Below are positions 53,994 to 62,057 of a DNA stretch of 62,057 nucleotides, in pieces. The stretch's first letter is position 1. Every line of letters begins with the position of its first letter. The notes beneath the pieces were generated by a model. The model made no database searches. It was not told the DNA's origin and saw only the letters and a list, made by a program, of their open reading frames with translations. Source of the stretch: Cyanobium sp. C1_MAG_00004 (GTDB lineage Bacteria; Cyanobacteriota; Cyanobacteriia; PCC-6307; Cyanobiaceae). Where the stretch lies: assembly GCA_027486935.1 (NCBI GenBank), contig JAIXOF010000032.1:1-62057 (forward strand). The letters are read 5' to 3'. A program made the position numbers and the translations under genes.

Positions 53994-54013
53994 TGAAGCA
54001 GTTGTCGAATCAT

Positions 54014-54262
54014 GGTGTTGGGGCGATGGAATGGATGGCCTCGGGGTTGTTGATCCAGACCCTGCGCAGGTTGGAAGCGGGGTCCGCCCAGCAGGCTAGA
54101 GAGCAGAACTGACGCCGCTGATCTGTCAGCGCGGCTCCGCATCTGGGTGATTTTGTTATTAATCAGCCCTGCTGCATGCTGCTGCACTTCTTCAGCAGAA
54201 AGCCCTGAATGACGTGTTGATCGTTAGTTTTCGGCAGCTGGGATCCCGCTTTGGTTCAGTGC
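54014..54262. promoter_or_regulatory. Divergent promoter region, AT-rich
   Basis: No gene is seen in these 249 bp. A stretch around 54148-54165 (GATTTTGTTATTAATCAG) is much more AT-rich than anything nearby and could serve the exporter gene, the PEP-CTERM gene or both. CTGCTG and CAGCAG copies near 54170-54201 can form weak hairpins. Confidence 0.35.
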
Positions 54263-56050
54263 ATGGTGAACGGCTCTGCCAGTTCGGCGGTCAACCGTCT
54301 GGTCATTCAGACAGCGCGGTCCAACTGGCTCCTGCTGGCTGGTAGCGCCGGACTCAATCTTTTGGAAGCCCTTAACGAGGGCCTGAGCCTGGCGCTGATC
54401 TTTGTCGCCGTGCGCCTGTTAAGCGGTGCCGCGCCGCCCCCCTTGCTGGCGCTGGTGCCATTGCAGCCGCGGCAGCAGTTTCTGCTGCTGATCGCGCTGG
54501 CGGTCCTGCTGCAGGGCCTGCAGAGCCTGATGCGTTACGGCAATGCGGTGGCGGTGGGTTTGTTTGCGGCCCGGTGCCGGGCCCGCGTCACCGCGGCACT
54601 GCACCGGCAGATCCTGCGTTTCAGCTTTGCCTGCGCCAGCCGTTACCGGGTGGGTGATCTGGTCAGCCATGCGACCCAGGGGCCCGAGGCGGTCGAGAAG
54701 CAGATCACCACCGGCGCCCAGCTGCTGGTGAACCTGTTGATGGCCATCGCCTATCTGGTGGTGATGGTGCTGCTCTCGCCCTGGCTGCTGCTGGGGGCCC
54801 TGCTGATGGGCGGTGTGCTGGCGGCGGTGCAGCGGCAGTTGCTGCCCCGTCTGCGGCAACGGGCCCACCAGTTGTCGGCCGCGATGGTGGCGGTGGTCAG
54901 CCGCATCAGCGAAGACGTGCAGGGCCTGCGGCTGCTGCACAGCCTGGGCCAGCTCGAGCGGGCTGAACGCTCCCTGCATCAGCTCACCGCGCAGATGGAG
55001 CAGGCCCTGAGCCATCAGATCCGCCTGGTCGAGCTCACCGCCCCGATTGGCAGCTTTTTACCGGTGCTCAGTTTTGGCTTGCTCGCCTGTCTGAGCGTGG
55101 TGTTGCTGCACGGTCAGCAGGGGCTTGTGCTGCCCAGCCTGGCCACGTTTCTGCTGGCGCTGCAGCGGCTTAACCAGCGCCTCAGCGGCATTGCGGTCAA
55201 CGCCAACAGTTTTGGTCGCAACGCCGGTGAGTTGGCTCGCCTGCAGCACCTGCTCGATGGAACCGACAAGCAGTATCGGCGCTTGGACGGTCGTCCCTTT
55301 GGGGTCTTGCGCCAGGGCATCGAGCTGCAGCAGGTGTGCCTGCGCTATTCGCCCGGCCAACCCCTGGCCCTGGATCACGTGGACCTGGTGCTGCCCCGCG
55401 GCAGCACCACGGCTCTGGTGGGTCCCAGCGGTGCCGGCAAGAGCTCGATCGCCGATCTGCTGATCGGGCTGTACACGCCCGAGTCGGGGCGAGTGCTGGT
55501 CGATGGCGTTGACCTGCGTCAGGTGCAGCTCAGCAGCTGGCAGCAGCGGCTGGGGGTGGTCAGTCAGGACACGTTCCTGTTCAACGCCAGCGTGGCCGAC
55601 AACATCCGGGCCGGGCGACCCGGCATCGGGCAACGCGAGCTTGAGGCCGCCGCCGGCCGGGCCCAGATCCTGGAGTTGATCGAACGCCTGCCCCAGGGGT
55701 TCGACACCCTGGTGGGCGAGCGGGGCTACCGGCTCAGTGGCGGGCAACGGCAGCGTCTGTCCCTGGCCCGCGCCTTGCTCAGCCCCTGCGATCTGCTGAT
55801 CCTCGACGAGGCCACCAGCGCCCTCGACAGCGACAACGAAGCCCTGGTGCAGCTGGCGATTCAGCAGCTCGGCGCCAGCTCGACCGTGCTGGTGATCGCC
55901 CATCGGCTCAGCACCGTGCGCCATGCCGACCAGATCGTCGTGCTCGAGGCGGGCCGGCGGGTCGAGCAGGGTGACCACACGACCCTGCTGCAGGGCAATG
56001 GCCGCTATGCCGGCCTCTGGCGCCGCCAACTGCAGGGGTTGGCGGCATGA
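54263..56050 (+). CDS. ABC exporter, MsbA/PglK-like (lipid or lipid-linked glycan flippase)
   Basis: 595 residues from the ATG at 54263 (a TTG four codons upstream is possible). Residues about 20-320 contain six membrane segments, and the rest is an ATPase: Walker A GPSGAGKSSIADLLIGLY, Q-loop VVSQDTFLFNASVADNI, signature LSGGQRQRLSLARALL, Walker B LLILDEATSALD and H-loop VLVIAHRLSTVRHADQIVVL. As the first gene of a glycan cluster, overlapping the aminotransferase by four bases, it probably flips a lipid-linked sugar or exports a surface component. Peptide or drug export cannot be excluded. Confidence 0.85.
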   Translation: MVNGSASSAVNRLVIQTARSNWLLLAGSAGLNLLEALNEGLSLALIFVAVRLLSGAAPPPLLALVPLQPRQQFLLLIALAVLLQGLQSLMRYGNAVAVGLFAARCRARVTAALHRQILRFSFACASRYRVGDLVSHATQGPEAVEKQITTGAQLLVNLLMAIAYLVVMVLLSPWLLLGALLMGGVLAAVQRQLLPRLRQRAHQLSAAMVAVVSRISEDVQGLRLLHSLGQLERAERSLHQLTAQMEQALSHQIRLVELTAPIGSFLPVLSFGLLACLSVVLLHGQQGLVLPSLATFLLALQRLNQRLSGIAVNANSFGRNAGELARLQHLLDGTDKQYRRLDGRPFGVLRQGIELQQVCLRYSPGQPLALDHVDLVLPRGSTTALVGPSGAGKSSIADLLIGLYTPESGRVLVDGVDLRQVQLSSWQQRLGVVSQDTFLFNASVADNIRAGRPGIGQRELEAAAGRAQILELIERLPQGFDTLVGERGYRLSGGQRQRLSLARALLSPCDLLILDEATSALDSDNEALVQLAIQQLGASSTVLVIAHRLSTVRHADQIVVLEAGRRVEQGDHTTLLQGNGRYAGLWRRQLQGLAA

Positions 56051-57174
56051 AGGCGTTTCATGTCGGGGCACCCAACCTGGCCCCCTGGGGCGAGTTTGCC
56101 CGCCTGGCCCGGGGTTCGTTCGCCCGGCGCTGGCTCACCAACCGCGGCCCCCTGGTGCAGCAGCTCGAGGCTGAGCTGCAACGGCGCCTGGGTGTGCAGC
56201 ACGTGATCCTGTGCGCCAACGGCACCGTCGCCCTGGAGCTGGCGGCCCGCGCCGCCGGCCTGTCGGGCGAGGTCATCCTGCCTTCATTCACGTTCGTGGC
56301 CACCGCCCATGCCCTCCAGTGGCAGGGCATCCGGCCGGTGTTCGCCGACGTCGATCCGTTCACCTACAACCTCGATCCGCGGTCGGTGGAGGCATTGATC
56401 ACCCCCGCCACCAGCGCCATCGTCGGGGTGCACCTTTACGGCCGACCCTGTGCGATCGGCCCCTTGCAGGCCCTGGCTGATCGCCATGGGCTGCCGCTGC
56501 TGTTCGATGCCGCCCATGCCTTTGGCTGCGCCGACGGCGGACGGCCAATCGGCGGCCATGGACTCTGTGAGGTGTTCAGTTTCCATGCCACCAAGGTGTT
56601 CAACACCGGTGAGGGAGGTGCGATCAGCACCGATGACGGCGCCTTTGCCGAGCGGGTGCGGTTGCTGCAGAACTTCGGTTTTGCCGGCGAGGACCGGGTC
56701 GTGGCCCTGGGTCTCAACGGCAAGATGGGCGAGCTGAACGCGGCATTAGGGCTGGCCAACCTGCGGCACCTGCCCCGGTTCGTGGCCACCAACCGCCGCA
56801 ATCTTGAGCTGTACCGCCAGGGATTGGCCGCCGAGCCGGGCCTGCGGTTGATCGATTTTTCGGGTCAGTCAGCCAGCAACTATCACTACGCGATCGTCGA
56901 GGTGGATGGGGATGGCTTCGGCACCGGTCGCGATCAGCTGCGCGACCATCTGGCCGCCCAGGGGGTGCTGGCGCGCCGTTATTTCACCCCGGGCTGCCAT
57001 CGCCAGCCGCCCTACAACAGCCAGGGCAATGGTCGCTCGTTGCCCCAGACCGAGCGTCTGAGCGGACGGCTGCTGGCGCTGCCCAACGGCATGCAGCTGG
57101 GTGCGGGCGATGTGCGCCGCATCTGCCGCCTGATCCGTTCGTGCCCCCGCGGCGCCATCAGCGTCGGGGCCTGA
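56047..57174 (+). CDS. DegT/DnrJ/EryC1-family nucleotide-sugar aminotransferase
   Basis: 375 residues. PLP-dependent enzymes of this family aminate keto-sugars on nucleotides. Landmarks: FARRWLTNRGPLVQQLEAEL, ANGTVALELAARAAGL, ILPSFTFVATAHALQWQGIR, VFADVDPFTYNLDP, FDAAHAFGC, the PLP-lysine segment SFHATKVFNTGEGGAISTDD, and GLNGKMGELNAALGLANL. It is coupled to the ABC exporter and followed by an acetyltransferase likely to modify the new amino group. The dehydratase that would make its substrate is not in the window. Confidence 0.9.
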   Translation: MKAFHVGAPNLAPWGEFARLARGSFARRWLTNRGPLVQQLEAELQRRLGVQHVILCANGTVALELAARAAGLSGEVILPSFTFVATAHALQWQGIRPVFADVDPFTYNLDPRSVEALITPATSAIVGVHLYGRPCAIGPLQALADRHGLPLLFDAAHAFGCADGGRPIGGHGLCEVFSFHATKVFNTGEGGAISTDDGAFAERVRLLQNFGFAGEDRVVALGLNGKMGELNAALGLANLRHLPRFVATNRRNLELYRQGLAAEPGLRLIDFSGQSASNYHYAIVEVDGDGFGTGRDQLRDHLAAQGVLARRYFTPGCHRQPPYNSQGNGRSLPQTERLSGRLLALPNGMQLGAGDVRRICRLIRSCPRGAISVGA

Positions 57175-57194
57175 GACGGTCTGCCCCGGTTGTG

Positions 57195-57860
57195 ATGGTT
57201 GAGCGTCTGTTGATCGTTGGAGCTTCAGGTCATGCCCATGCGGTGCTGGCCCTGCTGCGGCGGTTGGGCACCCACCGGGTGATGGGCCTGATCGATGACA
57301 CCAGACCTGCCGGCGGCCTGGTGCACGGCCTGCCGGTGCTGGGCGGGGTGGCCGATCTGCCCCAGCTCTGCGCGGCCTATGACTTCGATCAGGTGGTGAT
57401 CGCCATCGGCGACAACGGGCGCCGTCAGCTGATCACTGATCAGCTGCGCCGCCGCCTGCCCCAGCTGCGCTGGCCGGTGCTGGTCGATCCCACGGCGGTG
57501 GTGGCCGAGCCGGCCCGCCTGGGCGAGGGCACGGTGATCCTGCCGCTGGCCCATGTGGGTCCCGGGGCGCGGCTGGGGCCCGGCTGCCTGCTCAACACCC
57601 GCAGCTCCCTTGACCATGACGGCCAGATGGAGCCGTTCTCGAGCCTGGCCCCCGGCGTGCACTGCGGCGGCCTGGTGCAGATCGGTGAACGGGCAGCGGT
57701 GGGCCTGGGTGCCAGCGTGGTGCAGCACGTCAGGGTCGGTGCCGACACCGTCGTCGGCGCCGGGGCTGTGGTGCTCGACTCGCTCCCCCCACAGGTGGTC
57801 GCCCATGGGGTGCCTGCCCGGGTGGTGCGCAGCCGTTCGCCGCTGGAGGCCTACCTGTGA
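57195..57860 (+). CDS. NeuD/PglD-like sugar O- or N-acyltransferase
   Basis: 221 residues. An N-terminal Rossmann-like domain (VERLLIVGASGHAHAVLALL) precedes a left-handed beta helix of hexapeptide repeats (VILPLAHVGPGARLGPGCLL, VVQHVRVGADTVVGAGAVVL). The catalytic base His is in NTRSSLDHDGQM, in the position used by PglD to acetylate UDP-4-amino sugars. Next to the DegT aminotransferase, N-acetylation of a 4-amino sugar is the natural guess. A GTG one codon upstream is an alternative start. It overlaps the next gene by four bases. Confidence 0.88.
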   Translation: MVERLLIVGASGHAHAVLALLRRLGTHRVMGLIDDTRPAGGLVHGLPVLGGVADLPQLCAAYDFDQVVIAIGDNGRRQLITDQLRRRLPQLRWPVLVDPTAVVAEPARLGEGTVILPLAHVGPGARLGPGCLLNTRSSLDHDGQMEPFSSLAPGVHCGGLVQIGERAAVGLGASVVQHVRVGADTVVGAGAVVLDSLPPQVVAHGVPARVVRSRSPLEAYL

Positions 57861-58795
57861 GCGGCCTGGTGAGCACCATCATTCCGGTCTTCAACCGGCC
57901 TGAGATGGTGCGGCGCGCCACCCTGAGCGTGCTGCAGCAGACCCACCGGCCGATCGAGATCCTGCTGGTGGATGACGGTTCCACCGATCACACCCCGGCG
58001 GTGCTGGCCGACCTGCAGCGCCGGCACCCTGCTGAGATCCGGGTGCTGCGCCAGGCCAACGCCGGCCCCGGTGCTGCCCGCGAGCGGGGCCGCCTGGTGG
58101 CCCGGGGTGCCTACATCCAGTACCTCGACAGCGACGACTGGTTGCTGCCCAACAAATTCGCCGATCAGGTGGCCGCCCTCGAGGCCAGCCCCGATTGCTG
58201 CATCGCCTACGGCACGGCCCGGCTGGTGGCTCCCGACGGCACTGTGCTGGCCGAACCCAGCCGCCGCACCGCCGAGCTGCACACCGGGCTGTTTCCACTG
58301 CTGCTGGTCGAGCGCTGGTGGCACACCCACACGCCGTTGTTTCGGCGCAGCATCAGTGATGCCGCCGGCCCCTGGCCCAGGTTCAGGCCCGAGGACTGGG
58401 ATCTGGAGGCTCGCATGGGGGCCCTGGGGGCGCGGCTGGTGCACTGCGGCAGCACCGTCTCGTGCCAGCTCGAGCACGACAGCCCCCAGCGGGTCAGCCG
58501 CGGGTCCCAGCGCTCCTACCTGCTGGATGAAGCCCGTTTTCTGCCGCGGCTGTATGCCTGCGGGCTGCTGGCCGGCGTGCCGCCCGAGGCGAGCCAGTGG
58601 CAGCACCTGGCCCGTTGGTGCTTTCTGCGGGCCCGTCAGCTGCACGGCATCGGCGCTGTGGCCCAGGGGGACCGGTTGCTGGCCCTCAGCCGCCATCTGT
58701 CGGACCGCCTGCCGCCGCGGCTGTACCAGCTGGCCCGCCAGGGTCTCGGTGCCGGTGCGGCGGCGCAGTTGGCCGGTTCGCTGCGGGCAGCCTGA
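57857..58795 (+). CDS. Glycosyltransferase family 2 (A)
   Basis: 312 residues, GTG start. GT-A fold: VSTIIPVFNRPEMVRRATLS, ILLVDDGSTDHTP (first Asp pair), NAGPGAARERGRLVARGAYI, and the DXD site YLDSDDWLLPNKF. RPEDWDLEARMGALG is the acceptor-side EDW motif. Donor and acceptor sugars unknown. It is coupled to the acetyltransferase upstream and to the next glycosyltransferase downstream. Confidence 0.9.
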   Translation: MSGLVSTIIPVFNRPEMVRRATLSVLQQTHRPIEILLVDDGSTDHTPAVLADLQRRHPAEIRVLRQANAGPGAARERGRLVARGAYIQYLDSDDWLLPNKFADQVAALEASPDCCIAYGTARLVAPDGTVLAEPSRRTAELHTGLFPLLLVERWWHTHTPLFRRSISDAAGPWPRFRPEDWDLEARMGALGARLVHCGSTVSCQLEHDSPQRVSRGSQRSYLLDEARFLPRLYACGLLAGVPPEASQWQHLARWCFLRARQLHGIGAVAQGDRLLALSRHLSDRLPPRLYQLARQGLGAGAAAQLAGSLRAA

Positions 58796-59733
58796 TGGCC
58801 GCCACACCGCGGGTGTCGGTGCTGATGCTGACCCGCAACCACGGGGACTTCATCGCCCAGGCCATCGCCTCGGTGCAGGCCCAGAGCCTGTGGCCGCAGC
58901 TGGAGCTGCTGATCGGCGAGGACGGCTCCAGCGACTGCACCGGCCAGCAGGTTGCCGCCGCGGCCCGGCAGCATCCCCAGCGCATCCGGGCGTGGACCAG
59001 CCCCGGCGGCGCCCTGGGCTTTCAGCGCAACTTTGCCCGCCTGCTGGCGGCGGTCCGGGCTCCCTATGTGGCTTTTCTGGAGGGGGATGACTGGTGGTCG
59101 GATCCCCACAAGCTGGCGCGCCAGTTGGCGGTGCTCGAGCAGGACCCCAGCCTGGCGCTGTGCGGCTGCCGCACCCGCCTTGAGCCGGGCGGGTCGCTGA
59201 TCGGACCGCCGCCGGGTGTCTGTCGGCTGGGATTCGCCGAGCTGGTGCGGGCCTACAGCTTTCATTTTTCGGCCGTGGTGATCCGCCGCCCCGCGATCGA
59301 GTTGCCGGCCTGGATCTTCGACCAGTACTGCCTCGATCGGCCCCTGTATCTGCTGGCGGCCCGCCACGGCGATGCGGGCGTGGTCGACGCGGTGATGTCG
59401 GTGTACCGGCAGCACCCGGGCGGGGTCTGGTCGAGCCTGGCGCCGCTGCAGCAGGCCCGTCGCAGCGCTGCGCTGTTCACCACCTTTGAGCGGGCCTTTG
59501 CGCCGGACCTGACGCCGTTGTTCCTCCAGGCCCTGTTGCCGATCCTCGGCAGTTACCTCGAGCAGGCCCTGCGGCACAGGCGTCGCCGCCAGGCCCTCGC
59601 CATCGCCCTGCTGATCGCCCGTCGCACGGTGCACGTGGGTGTTTGCCGTGATCCGGCTGCCGTGGTCACGGGGCTGCACTGGGCCCTGGCGGTGTTGCGG
59701 CGGTTGCTGGTGCCGCTGCCGGTGTGGCCATGA
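58795..59733 (+). CDS. Glycosyltransferase family 2 (B)
   Basis: 312 residues from the ATG at 58795, which overlaps the previous stop (TGATG). Start VSVLMLTRNHGDFIAQAIAS, nucleotide-binding LLIGEDGSSDCTGQQ, DXD-type FLEGDDWWSDPHKLARQLAV, and FHFSAVVIRRPAIELPAW. The C-terminal 60 residues are basic and helical (RHRRRRQALAIALLIARR), which may associate with the membrane. Substrates unknown. Confidence 0.88.
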   Translation: MAATPRVSVLMLTRNHGDFIAQAIASVQAQSLWPQLELLIGEDGSSDCTGQQVAAAARQHPQRIRAWTSPGGALGFQRNFARLLAAVRAPYVAFLEGDDWWSDPHKLARQLAVLEQDPSLALCGCRTRLEPGGSLIGPPPGVCRLGFAELVRAYSFHFSAVVIRRPAIELPAWIFDQYCLDRPLYLLAARHGDAGVVDAVMSVYRQHPGGVWSSLAPLQQARRSAALFTTFERAFAPDLTPLFLQALLPILGSYLEQALRHRRRRQALAIALLIARRTVHVGVCRDPAAVVTGLHWALAVLRRLLVPLPVWP

Positions 59734-60749
59734 GGCCGCCACGGCGCCCCCAGGTGTCGGTGGTCCTGGGCTTTGCCCAGGCCCCGCTCGAGCGGTTGCT
59801 GGACAGCCTGGACTCGGTGCTGGCCCAGCAGGGGGTGGTGCTCGAGTGCGTGGCAGTGGCCGACGGTTGGCCCGGGGCTGGGGTGTTGCAGGCCCTGCAT
59901 GCCCTGCGCCGCCGCGACCCGCGCCTGCGGCTGGTGCTGCAGCCCCACGGCGGCCTGACCCGGGCCCTGCGGCGCGGATGCCGGCTGGCTCGGGGCGAGG
60001 CGATCGCCCGCATCGATGTGGGTGATCGCATGCTCCCCGGGCGCCTGCAGCGGCAGTGGCAGCTGCTGCAGGACTATCCCGATTGCGTGCTGGTGACCTG
60101 CGGGGTCGCCCGCTATGGCCCGGTCTGGGAACCACTTGACCCCTGCCTGCCCAATCCCTGCCCGGCCGCCCCCAGCGACCTGTCGACTGCAGCGCCCCTG
60201 GTGCCCCGCTGGGTCAACACGTTGCCGCCGGCCGCGGGGATCGCAGCCGATGTGCCCCACCACGGCTCGGTGCTGCTGCGCCGCTGGGCCTACCGCCGGG
60301 CCGGCGGGTACCGCGCGGCTTTCTATTACGCCCAGGACTGGGATCTCTGGTATCGGCTGGCGCAGCTGGGCAGCTTTGGCCATTGCCCGCAGACGCTGTA
60401 CGCCTGCCGTCTGTTCGACGGCGGCCTCTCATCGCGGCACTGGCGTGAACAGCGGCGTCTGGGTGCCCTGGCCCTGCAGTTGTATGGCGCCCGCGCGGTG
60501 GGTCAAAGCGAGCGTTCCGGGCTCGAGCGGGCCCGGCGCATCCGGCCGCGCCCACGCTCGCTTGGGGGTCTGGCCTGGCCGCGCTGGCCCGATCAGCGCC
60601 GCGCCGAAGGGGCCTATTTCATCGGCGAGCGGCTGCGGCGCCTCGGGGATCCCCGCAGCCGCAGCTATCTGCGGCAGGCTCTGCGGCAGGCGCCCTGGCT
60701 GGTCAAGGGCTGGGTCCGGCTGCTGCAGGCTGCCGTGGCCCTGCCCTAA
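59730..60749 (+). CDS. Glycosyltransferase family 2 (C), degenerate metal site
   Basis: 339 residues from the ATG in the ATGA overlap. The fold is GT2 (VSVVLGFAQAPLERLLDSLD, VAVADGWPGAGVLQAL, RGCRLARGEAIARIDVGDRM), and YYAQDWDLWYRLAQLGSFGH is the acceptor-side motif. The first nucleotide-binding Asp motif (DDGS) reads ADGWPG and the DXD reads DVGD, so donor binding may differ. A long C-terminal extension is Arg/Leu-rich and helical. Function uncertain but a glycosyltransferase is the best reading. Confidence 0.82.
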   Translation: MRPPRRPQVSVVLGFAQAPLERLLDSLDSVLAQQGVVLECVAVADGWPGAGVLQALHALRRRDPRLRLVLQPHGGLTRALRRGCRLARGEAIARIDVGDRMLPGRLQRQWQLLQDYPDCVLVTCGVARYGPVWEPLDPCLPNPCPAAPSDLSTAAPLVPRWVNTLPPAAGIAADVPHHGSVLLRRWAYRRAGGYRAAFYYAQDWDLWYRLAQLGSFGHCPQTLYACRLFDGGLSSRHWREQRRLGALALQLYGARAVGQSERSGLERARRIRPRPRSLGGLAWPRWPDQRRAEGAYFIGERLRRLGDPRSRSYLRQALRQAPWLVKGWVRLLQAAVALP

Positions 60750-60787
60750 ATCGGCCGCACAAGCGCCCGGGTCAGCCCGCCGGGACC

Positions 60788-61990
60788 GTGGTGTCGGTCA
60801 GGGTCGCGGTGCATCAGCAGACGCAACGCTTGAGCAGCCCCAGCACCGCCGGTCTGGTGGTGGTTCAGAACCGGGAGACCCAGTTCGATGCCCCCCTGTT
60901 CCGCCGCCTCGTCGACGGGCGCATCTGTCGCCTCTGGGTGATCTACAGCCAGGAGCGATGCGGCATCGATCCCGAGCTGGGCTTCGCCCCCAGCTGGGAC
61001 CATCTGCGGCCCGGCAGCTATCCCGCCCAGACCCTGGAGGGGCGCGGCCTGGCCGGGTTGTGGCGGTTGGCCCAGGCGATCGAGCGCTTTGACCCGGCCC
61101 TGGTCATCCTTTGCGGCTATTACCCCCGCAGCCATCTGCTGCTGGCCCTGCTGCTGCGGTTGCGGGGGGTGCGCATCGGCCTGCGTTCTGACAACACCCT
61201 GCAGCACAGCCCTGTCGGCGGCCTGCTGGCCTGGCCACGGCGGCGGTGCATCGGCGTCCTGCAGCGTCTGTTCGACAGCTGGCACCCCGTCGGCGAGCAG
61301 GCCCACGCCTACCTGCGCCAGCTCTCGGGCGTGCAGCGACCCAGCTTTGCCTTCCCCTATGCCGTTGACAACGCCTGGTTCGCGGAGCGCTGCGGCCGCG
61401 AACGGCGGCGGCGTCACCAGCAGCTGGCGGCCCGCGGCTGGCCGCCCGATGCCTTTGTGGTGCTGGCGGTCATCAAATGGACCCCCCGCGAGGACCCCCT
61501 GACCCTGGTGCGGGCCTTTGCCCTGGCGGCGGGCCGCTGCCGCCGGCTGCGCCTGCTGCTGCTGGGTGATGGGCCGCAACGGTCCCAGGTGCGGGCGGCC
61601 CTGGCGCCCCTGACGGGCCGCAGCCATTGCCCGGGCTTTGTCGCCTACGGAGACCTGCCGGGCTGGTACGCCCTGGCCGATGTGTTCGTGCACCCGGCGG
61701 TGAACGAGCCCTGGGGGGTCTCGGTCAATGAGGCGATGGCCTGCGGCCTGCCGGTGCTGGCGGCGGCGGGCGTCGGCGCGGCCGATGAACTGCTGGCCGA
61801 TGGCCGGGGTGGCCTGCGGTTCGCCAGCGGCGATGCGGCAGCCCTGGCGGCCCAGCTGCAACTGCTGGCGAGCTCGCCGGGGCTGTGCTGGAGCCTGGCC
61901 GGCGAGGCCCGCCGCAGTGTGGCCGGCTGGAGCCACGAGCGCACCATCAGCAACCTGCAAAAGGCCCTGGCGCCATGCTCTCGCTCGTGA
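60788..61990 (+). CDS. Glycosyltransferase family 1 / GT-B type
   Basis: 400 residues with a GTG start. The N-terminal half is a variable acceptor domain (FDAPLFRRLVDGRICRLWVI, LVILCGYYPRSHLLLALLLR). The C-terminal half has the GT4 donor pattern: VVLAVIKWTPREDPLTLVRA, LRLLLLGDGPQRSQV, FVAYGDLPGWYALADVFVHP and NEPWGVSVNEAMACGLPVLA (the EX7E motif region). It lies 38 bp after the previous gene. Confidence 0.9.
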   Translation: MVSVRVAVHQQTQRLSSPSTAGLVVVQNRETQFDAPLFRRLVDGRICRLWVIYSQERCGIDPELGFAPSWDHLRPGSYPAQTLEGRGLAGLWRLAQAIERFDPALVILCGYYPRSHLLLALLLRLRGVRIGLRSDNTLQHSPVGGLLAWPRRRCIGVLQRLFDSWHPVGEQAHAYLRQLSGVQRPSFAFPYAVDNAWFAERCGRERRRRHQQLAARGWPPDAFVVLAVIKWTPREDPLTLVRAFALAAGRCRRLRLLLLGDGPQRSQVRAALAPLTGRSHCPGFVAYGDLPGWYALADVFVHPAVNEPWGVSVNEAMACGLPVLAAAGVGAADELLADGRGGLRFASGDAAALAAQLQLLASSPGLCWSLAGEARRSVAGWSHERTISNLQKALAPCSRS

Positions 61991-62057
61991 TCCCCACCTA
62001 CGGGCGCGAGCAGGTGCTGGTCGACACCATCGCCGCGCTCGAACCCCAGCGCCGGGC
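61975..62057 (+). CDS. Glycosyltransferase family 2 (D), 5' end only
   Basis: The ATG at 61975 lies inside the 3' end of the previous gene (16-bp overlap). The 27 codons before the window edge read MLSLVIPTYGREQVLVDTIA, the standard start of a GT2 enzyme. The remainder is outside the window. Confidence 0.7.
   Translation, partial: MLSLVIPTYGREQVLVDTIAALEPQRR

Noticed and set aside
58636-60135. Minus-strand open frame opposite the glycosyltransferases
   Set aside because: The plus strand encodes conserved GT2 motifs in coupled genes; the antisense frame is low complexity.
1-62057. tRNA, rRNA, CRISPR array, insertion sequence or prophage
   Set aside because: No cloverleaf, ribosomal RNA, regularly spaced repeat, transposase or phage gene was recognised by reading; a covariance-model search was not possible.

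Overview
The window is chromosomal DNA of a cyanobacterium, most likely a Synechococcus/Cyanobium-type picocyanobacterium. Reasons are the very GC-rich coding sequence, tight gene packing, and a diagnostic gene set: narB with narM, NrtC-type ATPase/binding-protein fusion, ferredoxin-type nirA, urtABCDE, phytol kinase, a group 2 sigma factor and a cyanobacterial PEP-CTERM tail. The palindrome GCGATCGC (HIP1), typical of many cyanobacteria, was seen at least eight times by eye (for example 156, 3637, 6598, 36903, 42554, 48168, 49247, 60000). The exact genus is inference.

Left edge (1-1352): the C-terminal half of an SF2/SNF2 helicase, cut off at its 5' side, abuts a Phd/VapC-type toxin-antitoxin pair. 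Housekeeping block (1377-10944): acnB, DAHP synthase, phytol kinase, sigma factor, polyphosphate kinase, an MFS exporter and a YbjQ-family protein.

Nitrogen block 1 (10929-30569) is an almost uninterrupted nitrate assimilation region: narM, molybdenum cofactor genes (moaC, moeA, moaE, moaD, moaB, moaA, mobA), cynS coupled to narB, the ABC nitrate transporter nrtABCD, a TrpD2-like protein, nirA, a helical-repeat/CbiX chelatase and cobA. The last three make ferredoxin-nitrite reductase and its siroheme. A second toxin-antitoxin pair sits inside the cofactor genes, and a TauE/SafE permease lies between moaB and moaA.

Middle (30570-35477): a short orphan ORF, a degenerate-GGDEF/EAL protein, and a three-gene operon of ATP-grasp, alpha-E and transglutaminase-like proteins whose function is not established.

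Nitrogen block 2 (35555-48437): urease structural genes ureABC with ureD on one strand, ureE-ureF-lipoprotein and ureG on the other, interrupted by two Mla-type genes, then the urea transporter urtABCDE behind a convincing NtcA-type promoter. Both substrate-binding genes (nrtA, urtA) are followed by hairpins before their permease genes.

Right part (48525-62057): a small exported protein, a queC-pabB-pabC operon, an ecotin-like protease inhibitor, queE, a PEP-CTERM protein whose signal peptide is split by a G8 tract, then a polysaccharide or glycan cluster (ABC exporter, DegT aminotransferase, NeuD/PglD-like acetyltransferase, four complete glycosyltransferases and the start of a fifth). No rRNA, tRNA, CRISPR array or insertion sequence was recognised.
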